A DNA stretch of 64,000 nt, taken from a candidate division WWE3 bacterium RIFCSPHIGHO2_01_FULL_40_23. GTDB lineage: Bacteria > Patescibacteria > WWE3 > UBA101185 > 2-01-FULL-41-18. The stretch lies in contig MEUZ01000003.1 of NCBI GenBank assembly GCA_001772615.1, positions 248,001 to 312,000 of the forward strand, given 5' to 3'. Of the stretch, positions 53,058 through 59,722 are shown in pieces. Each line of letters begins with the position of its first letter. The first letter of the stretch is position 1. The translations under genes and the position numbers were made by a program. Below the pieces are notes generated by a model. The model was given only the letters and a program-made list of their open reading frames with translations. It had not been told where the DNA came from and did no database searches.

Positions 53058-53660
53058 CTAAATACCTTCCTGACCCACCCCATCCGTACTTACAGTAAAT
53101 TCAAAATCATATATTGCGTTTTGCCCCATTTTGCTTTCCGGCAGGGATTCGGACGAGAACCTTAACACATAACCCTTTTCCTCTCCGGCAGACAACTCCC
53201 CAAGTCCCACACCTTCGCTCTTCCACTTAAGAATTGTTTTTCTGATTAAAGGGACTTCCCCGAGTTCCCCCAACTCCAGTATACCATCCCCGTCTACATC
53301 ATCCCATTCATAAAAATCAACATTAATATATTCTCTTAAACTTCCCGGATCATCCGCCGTCGCGTAATCTGACTTTGAGGAAAGACCTACTCTAAATGTA
53401 CTATTGTTAAAAAGCTTAATCGGATAATCGCTAACCCATCCAGGATATAAATTGTTAAACCTCGGGCCTTCTTTTTCATCAAGAAGATTAGCTGAATCGG
53501 GGGCCAAAGATAAATCATTTAACAGCTTAATATCGGCAGTTCCGACGCTAAAGGTTGCGCCGGAAACCTTCCCGGTATCCAAAAAAGCGGCTCTTGTTGA
53601 TAAAGCAATCACGGCAAGAGAAGACATTATGAGAAGAAAACTGATAAGACTTTTTTTCAT
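53058..53660 (-). CDS. TasA/camelysin-like secreted fibre protein
   Basis: 200 aa. The signal peptide (residues 1-24, MKKSLISFLLIMSSLAVIALS) continues into TRAAFLDTGKVSGATFSVGTADIKL, the SipW-dependent arrangement in which the mature N terminus has an AxFxD...F..G..DI pattern. The body is beta-rich with WVSDYPIKLFNNS and a calcium-loop-like DVDGDGILELGELGE at about 119-133, unusual inside a TasA-type domain. TasA proteins form biofilm fibres. AAAGGAGGTGA lies 6 nt before the ATG, and a promoter (TTCTGC-17-TATAAA) precedes it. The SipW-like peptidase is encoded 48 nt downstream. Fibre formation is inferred. Confidence 0.82.
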   Translation of the reverse strand: MKKSLISFLLIMSSLAVIALSTRAAFLDTGKVSGATFSVGTADIKLLNDLSLAPDSANLLDEKEGPRFNNLYPGWVSDYPIKLFNNSTFRVGLSSKSDYATADDPGSLREYINVDFYEWDDVDGDGILELGELGEVPLIRKTILKWKSEGVGLGELSAGEEKGYVLRFSSESLPESKMGQNAIYDFEFTVSTDGVGQEGI

Positions 53661-53684
53661 GATTCACCTCCTTTCAAATAAACC

Positions 53685-53713
53685 TTTATAAACTCTTCAG
53701 TAACGCCGCAGAA
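53685..53713 (-). promoter_or_regulatory. promoter of the TasA-like/sipW pair
   Basis: On the minus strand TTCTGC (53713-53708) and TATAAA (53690-53685) are spaced by 17 nt and lie about 25 nt before the ATG, leaving room for the AAAGGAGG site. Confidence 0.5.
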
Positions 53714-53738
53714 TTTATTTACACTCATAAACTCATTG

Positions 53739-53802
53739 CTAGGATTTAGGTGTTAGTTGCACAACCTCCCAAAAGCAACTCTGATGTATCCCTAAATCCT
53801 AG
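53739..53802. repeat. nested palindrome in the 327-bp gap after rpsI
   Basis: The outer arms CTAGGATTTAGG (53739-53750) and CCTAAATCCTAG (53791-53802) are a perfect 12-bp inverted repeat. Inside them AGTTGC (53755-53760) pairs with GCAACT (53775-53780). There is no T-run on either side, so it is not a standard terminator. The rest of the gap (53661-53987) holds the TasA promoter, one TGTCATTGC-type element and AT-rich sequence, with no gene I can support. Confidence 0.7.
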
Positions 53803-53873
53803 AAAGGAATGTACAATATTAATTGTAATTATATATGTTGTTAACAAAAATTGCAATAAGGAACTTTGTAATA

Positions 53874-53906
53874 TTGGGAGAATCGCTTCGCTATACCCGC
53901 AATGAC
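53874..53906. repeat. TGTCATTGCGGG...GATTCTCCCAA element
   Basis: Read on the minus strand: TGTCATTGCGGGTATAGCGAAGCGATTCTCCCAA, with GCGAAGCG-type inner symmetry. It shares the TGTCAT edge with the other elements but belongs to a second sequence type, similar in appearance to dispersed TCATTGCGAGCGAAGCGA repeats seen in many genomes. Confidence 0.55.
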
Positions 53907-53987
53907 AAAAAGGCCTGACTTTGCGGTGACGAAGGAGGTTACTTGGAAACTCACACTTTGCAATGGTACAAGAAATATTTGAATAGA

Positions 53988-54449
53988 TCAGCGTTTAGAG
54001 TACTGTGGTCTTTTTCTGGCTTTTCTTAAGAAATATTTCTTTCTTTCAACTTCTCTCGGATCTCTTGTAAGTAGTCCATATTTTCTTAACAAATCTCTAT
54101 ATTCGGGATTGCTCTCAATAAGAGCCCTTGACAAACCTAGTACAACCGCCGAAAGCTGGGAGGAAGTCCCGGAACCGGAAACTTTAATCGTTGCACTGTA
54201 GGAGCTTTCGGGATGTGAAACTCCCACCAGATGGAAGGGCCTAAGATAGGATAGTTTTTCTTTTTCAGTTCTGAAAAATTCCGATATTTCTTTATCATTG
54301 ACTATAAAATCTCCCTTTTTTGGATATAAAAACACCGATGCAACCGCGCTTTTTCTTCTTCCCGTTCCAACAAAGGCTTTTTCCTTTTTAGCTTTTATTT
54401 TTTCTTTTACGTTAGTTTCTTTTTCCCCGCTCTTTTTTGTTCTTGGCAT
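53988..54449 (-). CDS. rpsI: 30S ribosomal protein S9
   Basis: Small-subunit protein whose C-terminal tail reaches the P-site tRNA. After a Lys/Glu-rich N-terminal extension of about 30 residues, the core starts at FVGTGRRKSAVASVFLYP and contains the family motifs GSGTSSQLSAVVLGLSRALI and DPREVERKKYFLRKARKRPQYSKR, ending with the invariant KR. 153 aa. It follows rplM with a 1-nt gap, the usual L13-S9 order. Confidence 0.97.
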   Translation of the reverse strand: MPRTKKSGEKETNVKEKIKAKKEKAFVGTGRRKSAVASVFLYPKKGDFIVNDKEISEFFRTEKEKLSYLRPFHLVGVSHPESSYSATIKVSGSGTSSQLSAVVLGLSRALIESNPEYRDLLRKYGLLTRDPREVERKKYFLRKARKRPQYSKR

Positions 54450-54450
54450 A

Positions 54451-54870
54451 TCAATTTCCTAACTGCGCTTTATGAGGATGTTCCAAACCTTTATACACAT
54501 AAAGATTTAATATCCTTTTCCTCCTTAATTTATTCACGGGAAGCATACCCCACACCGCCTTTTTTATTACCTCTTCCGGCTTTCTTTCTAAAAGGCTTTG
54601 AAGCGTTTCTTCTTTAAACCCGCCGGGGTATCCAGAGTGCCTGTAATATTTTTTGGATATTAATTTCTTTCCTGTAACGGCAACTTTTTCGGCGTTAACC
54701 ACAACCACCTTCCCACCGACATTTATATTTGCGGAAAAATTCGGTTTGTCTTTCCCTAAAAGCAAAGTTGCGGCTCTCGTTGCCACTCTTCCAAGAACCT
54801 GGTCTGAAGCGTCTATTAAATGCCAGTCTTCTTTTATGTCTTTACGTCTTACGGCGTATGTTTTTTTCAT
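54451..54870 (-). CDS. rplM: 50S ribosomal protein L13
   Basis: Early-assembly large-subunit protein, 139 aa. Signatures: DWHLIDASDQVLGRVATRAATLL, VVVNAEKVAVTGKKL, KYYRHSGYPGG and the late AVWGMLPVNKLRRKRILNLYVYKGLEHPHKAQ. The start overlaps the rplQ stop by 3 bases (ATGA). Confidence 0.97.
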   Translation of the reverse strand: MKKTYAVRRKDIKEDWHLIDASDQVLGRVATRAATLLLGKDKPNFSANINVGGKVVVVNAEKVAVTGKKLISKKYYRHSGYPGGFKEETLQSLLERKPEEVIKKAVWGMLPVNKLRRKRILNLYVYKGLEHPHKAQLGN

Positions 54871-55343
54871 TTCTTTGCCTCTTTAACTTTAGCTACCTTA
54901 GGAGACGCTTTTTGGGTCTCGCCGCTTTTCACAACTTTGTTTTTAACAGACTCTTTCTCTTTACCTTTTTCTTTGGATTTTCCGTAATCAACCTTTTCAC
55001 TCCATTCAAGCTTTGCTAGAGGGGCGTTATCCCCCTCCCTAAACCCAAGTTTTGACATTTTTGTAAACCCGCCGTTTCTTGATGCAAACTTAGGAGCAAC
55101 AGTATGCAAAAGAGTGTCGATTGCAAACCTTGTATTTAACGAGGCTTTAAGGGAAGAAAGAGAAGTAGGCCCAGCCTTTGCCTTTGTAACGAGCTTCTCA
55201 ACATAAGGTCTTACAAACCTCGCTTTGGCTAAAGTAGTCACGGCGTAACCCTTTTCAATAAAAGAAGTGGCAAGAAACCTGTTTAAGGCTTTTCTATGGT
55301 CGGTATCAATATTCAGATTAGTGCCGTGTACTCTATGCCTCAT
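54867..55343 (-). CDS. rplQ: 50S ribosomal protein L17
   Basis: Large-subunit protein near the peptide exit tunnel. The core runs from MRHRVHGTNLNIDTDHRKALNRFLATSFI through about residue 112 (SRNGGFTKMSKLGFREGDNAPLAKLEW). A Lys/Glu/Ser-rich low-complexity tail of about 40 residues follows, longer than in most L17 proteins (158 aa here). Encoded 3 nt after rpoA, as in the alpha operon. Confidence 0.96.
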   Translation of the reverse strand: MRHRVHGTNLNIDTDHRKALNRFLATSFIEKGYAVTTLAKARFVRPYVEKLVTKAKAGPTSLSSLKASLNTRFAIDTLLHTVAPKFASRNGGFTKMSKLGFREGDNAPLAKLEWSEKVDYGKSKEKGKEKESVKNKVVKSGETQKASPKVAKVKEAKK

Positions 55344-55346
55344 AAA

Positions 55347-56270
55347 TTATCTTAAACCTTCTTTTTTAAGAAGCTTGTTTATTTCCTCAATGGACTTGTC
55401 TCCAAGGTTTTTAACTTCGGAAAGTTCTTCAGGCATAGTCTGGGAGAGATCAGATAAAGTTTTAATTCCCGCTTTCTTTAATGCGTTTACTGTTCTTGTG
55501 GGTAAGGGAAGCTCTTCAAGATAAACATCTTCTCTTTTTACTGTGGAGGGTTTATCCTCATCTTTGACCCCTTCTTCTCCACCCACCTCTTCAATACCGG
55601 ATGAAATTCTGCCGAAGAAGCTCTCAAGAATTGAGGATGCTTTAGTGAGGGCTTCAAACGGGGCAATTGTCCCATCTGTTTCTATGATTAACACTAACTT
55701 ATCAAGCCCTGTTTCTCTTCCTACCCTTGTAGGCTCAACCGAATATGAAACTACCGTTACGGGAGAAAAGACGCTGTCAAGAAGAATAACACCGATCTTA
55801 GAAGTTTCTCTTTCCTCGGCGGGAACATATCCTGTACCGCTTTCGGCAACTACCTCCATTTCAAGTTTTGCGGATTTATCAGAAAGTGTTGCTATGTGCA
55901 GATCCCCATTAATTATTTTTGCCTCCGAAGAAACCTCAAAATCCGATGCCTTAACATCACCTGGGCCTGTTTTAGAAAGCTTAAGAACAACCGGGTTATC
56001 CCCATGAATCTTAAGCCTGATTTTTTTCAAATTAAGACAGATTTCAACCACGTCTTCCTTGACACCCTTGATGGTTGTGAACTGATGCGAAGCTCCCGCA
56101 ATCTTCACCTGTGACACTGCGGAACCGGGGAGTGAAGAAAGAAGTACCCGCCTTAAAGAATTCCCAAGGGTGTTGCCATACCCCTGCGGAAGAGGCTCTA
56201 TAACAAAAGTGCCTTTGTTAGAACTTTCTTCCTCCCTTTTTAATTTAATATCTGTTGGTTGTATACTCAT
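55347..56270 (-). CDS. rpoA: RNA polymerase alpha subunit
   Basis: Platform for RNA polymerase assembly, 307 aa. The N-terminal domain has the family motifs GNTLGNSLRRVLLSSLPGSAV and, later, DSVFSPVTVVSYSVEPTRVG. An acidic linker (GGEEGVKDED) leads to the alpha-CTD with helix-hairpin-helix (LPTRTVNALKKAGIKTLSDL, EVKNLGDKSIEEINKLL), so promoter UP-element or activator contacts are likely retained. It lies between rpsD and rplQ in the classical order. Confidence 0.97.
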   Translation of the reverse strand: MSIQPTDIKLKREEESSNKGTFVIEPLPQGYGNTLGNSLRRVLLSSLPGSAVSQVKIAGASHQFTTIKGVKEDVVEICLNLKKIRLKIHGDNPVVLKLSKTGPGDVKASDFEVSSEAKIINGDLHIATLSDKSAKLEMEVVAESGTGYVPAEERETSKIGVILLDSVFSPVTVVSYSVEPTRVGRETGLDKLVLIIETDGTIAPFEALTKASSILESFFGRISSGIEEVGGEEGVKDEDKPSTVKREDVYLEELPLPTRTVNALKKAGIKTLSDLSQTMPEELSEVKNLGDKSIEEINKLLKKEGLR

Positions 56271-56282
56271 AGATTTTCCTTT

Positions 56283-56897
56283 CTATCTTGAATAATACTC
56301 TACTATTAATTGCGGATTAAGCTCGCTTGAAACCTCTCCCACCTGCGAAATGGAGGGAGATGTAAGAAACTTAACTTTTTTATCGGTAGATGAAACCTCA
56401 AGCCATGAGGGAACTTTTATAACTTCCCTGACTGAAATCTTATCAGGATTTACGCTCGTTACCTCATCCAAAGGCTTCAACTCATATGATGGAAAAGTCA
56501 CAACCTTTCCATTGACCGCATAATATCCAAATCTTATAAACTGCCTCGCCTGCGCCCTGGAAGCCGCAAGGCCCGATCTGTAAACAACGCTGTCAAGCCT
56601 TCCCTCAAGAAGCTGCATCAAGGCCTCTCCCGTAACTCCTTTTTTCCTTAAGGCTTCCTTAACAAGATTTGCAAATTGCTTTTCCAAAACCCCATAAATT
56701 CTTTTGGCTTTTTGCTTTTCCCTTAACTGAAGTGCATAACCAGTCGGTCTTCTTTTTCTTCCGGCGCCGTGCTGACCGGGTGCTTGCATTCTCCTTGTGA
56801 TTGCGCATTTTTCCGATTCACACCTTGCACCTTTTAGAAAAAGTTTTATCCCTTCTCTTCTGCACAATCTACATTTTGGTCCGGTATATCTTGCCAT
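56283..56897 (-). CDS. rpsD: 30S ribosomal protein S4 (zinc-binding form)
   Basis: Primary 16S-binding protein and assembly initiator, 204 aa. The N terminus has four cysteines in CRLCRREG and CESEKC spacing, the zinc-binding C+ form. The S4 RNA-binding domain carries LEGRLDSVVYRSGLAASRAQARQFIRFGYYAVNGK. It ends LNPQLIVEYYSR. In many bacteria S4 represses the alpha operon; no binding pseudoknot was identified here. Confidence 0.97.
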   Translation of the reverse strand: MARYTGPKCRLCRREGIKLFLKGARCESEKCAITRRMQAPGQHGAGRKRRPTGYALQLREKQKAKRIYGVLEKQFANLVKEALRKKGVTGEALMQLLEGRLDSVVYRSGLAASRAQARQFIRFGYYAVNGKVVTFPSYELKPLDEVTSVNPDKISVREVIKVPSWLEVSSTDKKVKFLTSPSISQVGEVSSELNPQLIVEYYSR

Positions 56898-56909
56898 AAA
56901 ATCTATCCT

Positions 56910-57305
56910 TTATACTCTCCTTCTGTTTTTAGGCTTGCACCCGTTATGAGGAACGGGGGTAACATCCGCAATTGAAACTACGTTTAATCCCGCGTTTTTA
57001 AGAGCTTTTATCGCGGAAATTCTTCCGTTCCCGGGCCCTTTAACAAATACTGAAACTTCTCTCATACCTTTTTGAGCTGCCTTTCTTGCCACGGCTTCTG
57101 TAGCTACGGTTGCAGCAAAAGGAGTTGACTTTCTTGTTCCTTTAAAACCCGATGCTCCGCTGCTTCCCGTGCAGATAACTTTGCCGGATGAATCGGTGAT
57201 CGTAACAATTGTATTATTAAAACCCGCACTGATATAAACCTTGCCCGAAGATAGGTTTCCTAATGACTGCTTTATTTTAGAATGCTCTGTTTCTATATAT
57301 GGCAT
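56910..57305 (-). CDS. rpsK: 30S ribosomal protein S11
   Basis: Platform protein of the small subunit, 131 aa. Recognised by GKVYISAGFNNTIVTITDSSG, CTGSSGASGFKGTRKSTPFAA, VKGPGNGRISAIKAL and the ending VTPVPHNGCKPKNRRRV. It is placed between rpsM and rpsD, with 4 nt after the rpsM stop. Confidence 0.98.
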   Translation of the reverse strand: MPYIETEHSKIKQSLGNLSSGKVYISAGFNNTIVTITDSSGKVICTGSSGASGFKGTRKSTPFAATVATEAVARKAAQKGMREVSVFVKGPGNGRISAIKALKNAGLNVVSIADVTPVPHNGCKPKNRRRV

Positions 57306-57309
57306 ACTA

Positions 57310-57696
57310 TTATTTCTTGGCTAAAACTTTCTTCATACCGCCGACTGTTTTCCTCTTGCCTTTTTTAGTTCTGGCGTTTGTTCTTGTTCTTTGGCCCCTT
57401 ACAGGAAGGCCTTTTTTATGTCTTATTCCCCTGTACGATTGAATTTCCTGAAGCCTTCTGATATTTTGTGAAACTATCTTTCTTAACTCTCCCTCTACGG
57501 GAAACCCTGTTTTTTCAATAGCTTCTCTTATTTTTGCTATTTCTTCTTCAGTTAAATTCTTAACCCTCTCATCAGGATTTATTTTTGCCAGTGTCAGAAT
57601 TTTTTTGGACAGGGAAGGACCCACACCATAAATATAGGTAAGGGACACTTCAACTCTTTTTTCATTTGGTACATCAACTCCCGCAATTCTAGCCAT
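57310..57696 (-). CDS. rpsM: 30S ribosomal protein S13
   Basis: Head protein of the small subunit that contacts the P-site tRNA and L5, 128 aa. The start MARIAGVDVPNEKRVEVSLTYIYGVG is canonical. The frame is open upstream to 57753, but those residues overlap rpmJ, so the ATG at 57696 is correct. Other motifs: IGKT-like VGPSLSKKIL, IRRLQEIQSYRGIRHKKGLPVRGQRTRTNARTKKG in part, and a Lys-rich end. It starts 10 nt after rpmJ. Confidence 0.97.
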   Translation of the reverse strand: MARIAGVDVPNEKRVEVSLTYIYGVGPSLSKKILTLAKINPDERVKNLTEEEIAKIREAIEKTGFPVEGELRKIVSQNIRRLQEIQSYRGIRHKKGLPVRGQRTRTNARTKKGKRKTVGGMKKVLAKK

Positions 57697-57706
57697 AAGG
57701 TGAAAA

Positions 57707-57823
57707 TTACCCCTGCCTTTGTTTATGCTTTGGGGTTCTTGAGCAGATAACAAAAACCTTTCCTTCTCTTCTAACTATTTTACAATTCCTGCACATTTTT
57801 TTGACAGAGGGCCGAACTTTCAT
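57707..57823 (-). CDS. rpmJ: 50S ribosomal protein L36
   Basis: A 38-residue protein lying between infA and rpsM, its standard place. It begins MKVRPSVKKMCRNCKIVRR and continues EGKVFVICSRTPKHKQRQG. The zinc ligands Cys11, Cys14, Cys27 and His33 are all present. The ATG lies 3 nt after the infA stop. Confidence 0.95.
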   Translation of the reverse strand: MKVRPSVKKMCRNCKIVRREGKVFVICSRTPKHKQRQG

Positions 57824-57826
57824 AAA

Positions 57827-58042
57827 TTATGAACGATAGGTAATCCTGCCGCGTGTCAAATCAACGGGGCTAAATTCAACCTTGACTTTGTCTCCGGGCA
57901 AGATTTTGATGTGAAACATACGCATCTTACCTGAAACGGTTGCAAGGGCTTCAGTCCCATCATCAAAGATGATTTTAAACATCGCACTCGGCAATGATTC
58001 CTTAACTATTCCTTCTTTTTCAACTACGTCTTTCTTTGACAT
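57827..58042 (-). CDS. infA: translation initiation factor IF-1
   Basis: 71-aa OB-fold factor that binds the ribosomal A site during initiation. It begins MSKKDVVEKEGIVKESLPSAMF and has family motifs MRMFHIKILPGDKVKVEFSPVDLTRGRITYR. It is followed directly by rpmJ. Its leader contains a strong hairpin (58053-58066). Confidence 0.96.
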   Translation of the reverse strand: MSKKDVVEKEGIVKESLPSAMFKIIFDDGTEALATVSGKMRMFHIKILPGDKVKVEFSPVDLTRGRITYRS

Positions 58043-58052
58043 CCGGAAAGCT

Positions 58053-58072
58053 CCGGCAAAAGCCGGTTTTTT
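58053..58072 (+). terminator. hairpin with T-run between map and infA (plus-strand orientation)
   Basis: CCGGC AAAA GCCGG followed by TTTTTT reads as a Rho-independent terminator on the plus strand, although the genes on both sides are on the minus strand. On the minus strand the same hairpin lies in the infA leader, preceded by a second stem (AATGCA/TGCATT). It could stop antisense transcription or act in the infA leader. Confidence 0.5.
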
Positions 58073-58166
58073 AATGCAAGCTGCATTCTAACAAATGGAT
58101 TTTTACCCGTCAACAAGCTGAAAATCCAGCTAAACAATAACAAACTTGATAGAAAAACTATAAGAT

Positions 58167-58910
58167 CTAATCAAACAAGGTTAAAATCAAAGGACCGTCT
58201 TTTGTGACCGCAATGGTGTGTTCAAATAGCGCTGAAAGACTCCTGTCCTTGGTGATTATCGTCCACCCGTCTTTTTCATAATCAATTTCATAACTTCCCT
58301 TTTGATAAATTACTTCAAGAGCTAAAACCATGCCTTCTTTAAGAATAGGCCCCGTTCCAGCTTTTCCAAAACCCGGGACAAAAGGGTCTTCATGCAGTGA
58401 CTTCCCAATCCCGTGCCCGACAAGATCTCTGCTTACCGTAAAATCTTTACCCTCTATAACTTTCTGAATAGCGTTAGAAATATCCCCGACTTTATTTCCG
58501 ACTATGCACATACTAACAGCATCACTTAGTGCGAGCCTTCCCGCGGAAAGAAAGTCTTCCTGAACGTTTGTTTCTACCTCAACTGTATCCGATAAATCAG
58601 TATGAAAGCCTTTGTATAAAACACCTAGGTCTACTTTTACAAGATCGCCTTTTTTTATAACCCTTTGATTTGGAATCCCGTGAACAACGCCTTCATTGAC
58701 ATTTATACAGGTTGTGAATTTATAGTTTTTAACGGTCTTAAATGAGGGTTTTCCCTTATGATTTAAGATATATTCCTCAGCGATTTTATCAAGTTCAATT
58801 GTTTTTATGCCGGCTCTCACGTTTTTTAAAACTTCTTTTAAAGCGCCCGCGGAGATCATTCCCCCCTCCCGCATCACTTTTAACTCTTCCTCCGTTTTTA
58901 GAGAGATCAT
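58167..58910 (-). CDS. map: type I methionine aminopeptidase
   Basis: Removes the initiator Met from nascent proteins, 247 aa. Metal ligands are in VKVDLGVLYKGFHTDLSDT (two Asp), GHGIGKSLHEDP (His), ALEVIYQ (Glu) and FEHTIAV (Glu). The VNEGVVHGIPN substrate-binding His is also present. It begins MISLKTEEELKVMREGG. It lies upstream of infA, as in many ribosomal clusters, with about 125 nt between. Confidence 0.96.
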   Translation of the reverse strand: MISLKTEEELKVMREGGMISAGALKEVLKNVRAGIKTIELDKIAEEYILNHKGKPSFKTVKNYKFTTCINVNEGVVHGIPNQRVIKKGDLVKVDLGVLYKGFHTDLSDTVEVETNVQEDFLSAGRLALSDAVSMCIVGNKVGDISNAIQKVIEGKDFTVSRDLVGHGIGKSLHEDPFVPGFGKAGTGPILKEGMVLALEVIYQKGSYEIDYEKDGWTIITKDRSLSALFEHTIAVTKDGPLILTLFD

Positions 58911-58938
58911 AAGGCCACTTTAGAGTATTTAAACTAAT

Positions 58939-58966
58939 TTGCAAACACCTATATATTTGATACAAT
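58939..58966 (+). promoter_or_regulatory. sigma70-like promoter of the compact transcript
   Basis: TTGCAA (58939-58944) and TACAAT (58961-58966) are spaced by 16 nt. A start near 58973 is predicted. Confidence 0.55.
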
Positions 58967-59079
58967 TTCTACTAACACTTTTTCAGAGGCCCATTAGAAA
59001 ACATAAAAAGACCAGCCCTGGTCCGCCCTAACTCAAAAGTGAGGGTAAGAAGAACCTGGCCTTAAGGAGAGAAACACAC

Positions 59080-59160
59080 ATGGATCCTGGTTTCAGCCGC
59101 AAGACCAATCGCCTTTATGATCACCCCTGCACCGCGGCCAACGACAACGGCACCAGCTAG
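59080..59160 (+). CDS. 26-aa mini-ORF with strong ribosome binding site
   Basis: The product would be a polar, soluble peptide starting MDPGFSRKTNRLYDHP and ending ANDNGTS, with one Cys. AAGGAG lies 10 nt upstream. Codons use CGC for Arg and C-ending forms throughout, while AGA dominates elsewhere in the window. No homologue is recognised. Coding is supported only by the ribosome binding site and the unit's promoter and terminator. Confidence 0.45.
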   Translation: MDPGFSRKTNRLYDHPCTAANDNGTS

Positions 59161-59215
59161 CGCGCCGGCCGGGCCCTAAGGGTTGTAAATGAACACAACC
59201 CCCCAAAGGCCAACA

Positions 59216-59256
59216 AACCCTCGGTTCTTGCGACCAATGAACCGGGGGTTCCCTTT
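59216..59256 (+). terminator. 12-bp stem terminator-like hairpin
   Basis: AACCCTCGGTTC (59216-59227) pairs with GAACCGGGGGTT (59239-59250) with one wobble and an 11-nt loop, followed by CCCTTTT. The T-run is short. Confidence 0.55.
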
Positions 59257-59293
59257 TCCCATTTCACATTGAAACTTAAAATGTACCTTCTCT

Positions 59294-59385
59294 GTCATCC
59301 CGGACCTGCCTGTCGTAGACAGGCACATGATCCGAGATCTCCACAAAAGATCCAACGGGATCCCTGCTTTCGCAGGGATGACATG
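59294..59385. repeat. composite palindromic element, copy 6
   Basis: TGTCATCCCGG with an inner perfect stem GCCTGTC-GTA-GACAGGC, then ATCCCTGC TTTC GCAGGGAT (59360-59379) and the ATGACATGA edge. It lies between the compact transcript and the RAM-domain gene. Confidence 0.78.
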
Positions 59386-59392
59386 AGAGCAT

Positions 59393-59421
59393 TTGATCAG
59401 GATCAAAATTTGTAGAACAAT
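59393..59421 (+). promoter_or_regulatory. candidate promoter of the RAM-domain gene
   Basis: TTGATC (59393-59398) and AACAAT (59416-59421) are 17 nt apart. The -10 match is modest. Confidence 0.35.
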
Positions 59422-59454
59422 GCTTTCACATCAATAAGATAAGGAGAGATCCTC

Positions 59455-59682
59455 ATGAAAACCATCCTTCTAGCAGAGTTTGATAGGAGTTTTGATCTGC
59501 AGAAGCTCAAAGAAATCAAAAGAATACCTCATGTGCAATCTGCTGAGGTAGTCACCGGGCGGATTGATCTGGTGATTGTGATCATGGCAAGAACCGACGA
59601 CCAAATTTCCGCAACCGTGCAAAAGATCAGGAAAATAAAAGGTATTAGATCAATATCAAGTCATGTAGTTCTAAAAATCTGA
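59455..59682 (+). CDS. stand-alone Lrp/AsnC ligand-binding (RAM) domain protein
   Basis: 75 aa. The beta-alpha-beta-beta-alpha-beta pattern (KTILLAEFD; LQKLKEIKRI; VQSAEVVTGRIDLVIVIMA; DQISATVQKIRKIKGIRS; SSHVVLKI) and the V-T-G-x-x-D-L-V-I motif match the RAM/AsnC_trans_reg domain, without the usual helix-turn-helix. Such small proteins form oligomeric rings that bind amino acids and may modulate full-length Lrp regulators or enzymes. AAGGAG lies 8 nt before the ATG, and a clear terminator follows. Its high expression signals and isolation match the other small genes in this window. Confidence 0.85.
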   Translation: MKTILLAEFDRSFDLQKLKEIKRIPHVQSAEVVTGRIDLVIVIMARTDDQISATVQKIRKIKGIRSISSHVVLKI

Positions 59683-59689
59683 CCCACCT

Positions 59690-59722
59690 CCAGGCTCGTT
59701 TTACAAACAGCCTGGATTTTTT
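59690..59722 (+). terminator. Rho-independent terminator
   Basis: CCAGGCT (59690-59696) pairs with AGCCTGG (59709-59715), followed by ATTTTTT. It ends the RAM-domain gene and touches the stop of the convergent SPFH gene. Confidence 0.88.

Larger units (their letters stand above)
58973..59256 (+). other. compact structured transcript unit with mini-ORF
   Basis: A ~285-nt region between divergent map and the next promoter has the parts of a self-contained gene: promoter, two 5' hairpins (GACCA/TGGTC at 59010-59023; CCCT..ACT/..GT.AGGG at about 59026-59045), AAGGAG, a 26-codon reading frame, a hairpin (GGGTTGT/ACAACCC, 59180-59201) and a 12-bp terminator-like stem. GC content is clearly above the surroundings from 59080 to 59200. 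It may be a structured RNA, a mini-protein mRNA, or both. Confidence 0.5.

Noticed and set aside
53943..54029. 28-codon plus-strand frame with AAGGAGG upstream of a TTG
   Set aside because: Its second half is antisense to the conserved rpsI C terminus, spacing to the TTG is only 4 nt, and no promoter or terminator was found.
57697..57753. Upstream extension of rpsM
   Set aside because: It overlaps rpmJ in another frame, and S13 starts at MARIAGV in all bacteria.
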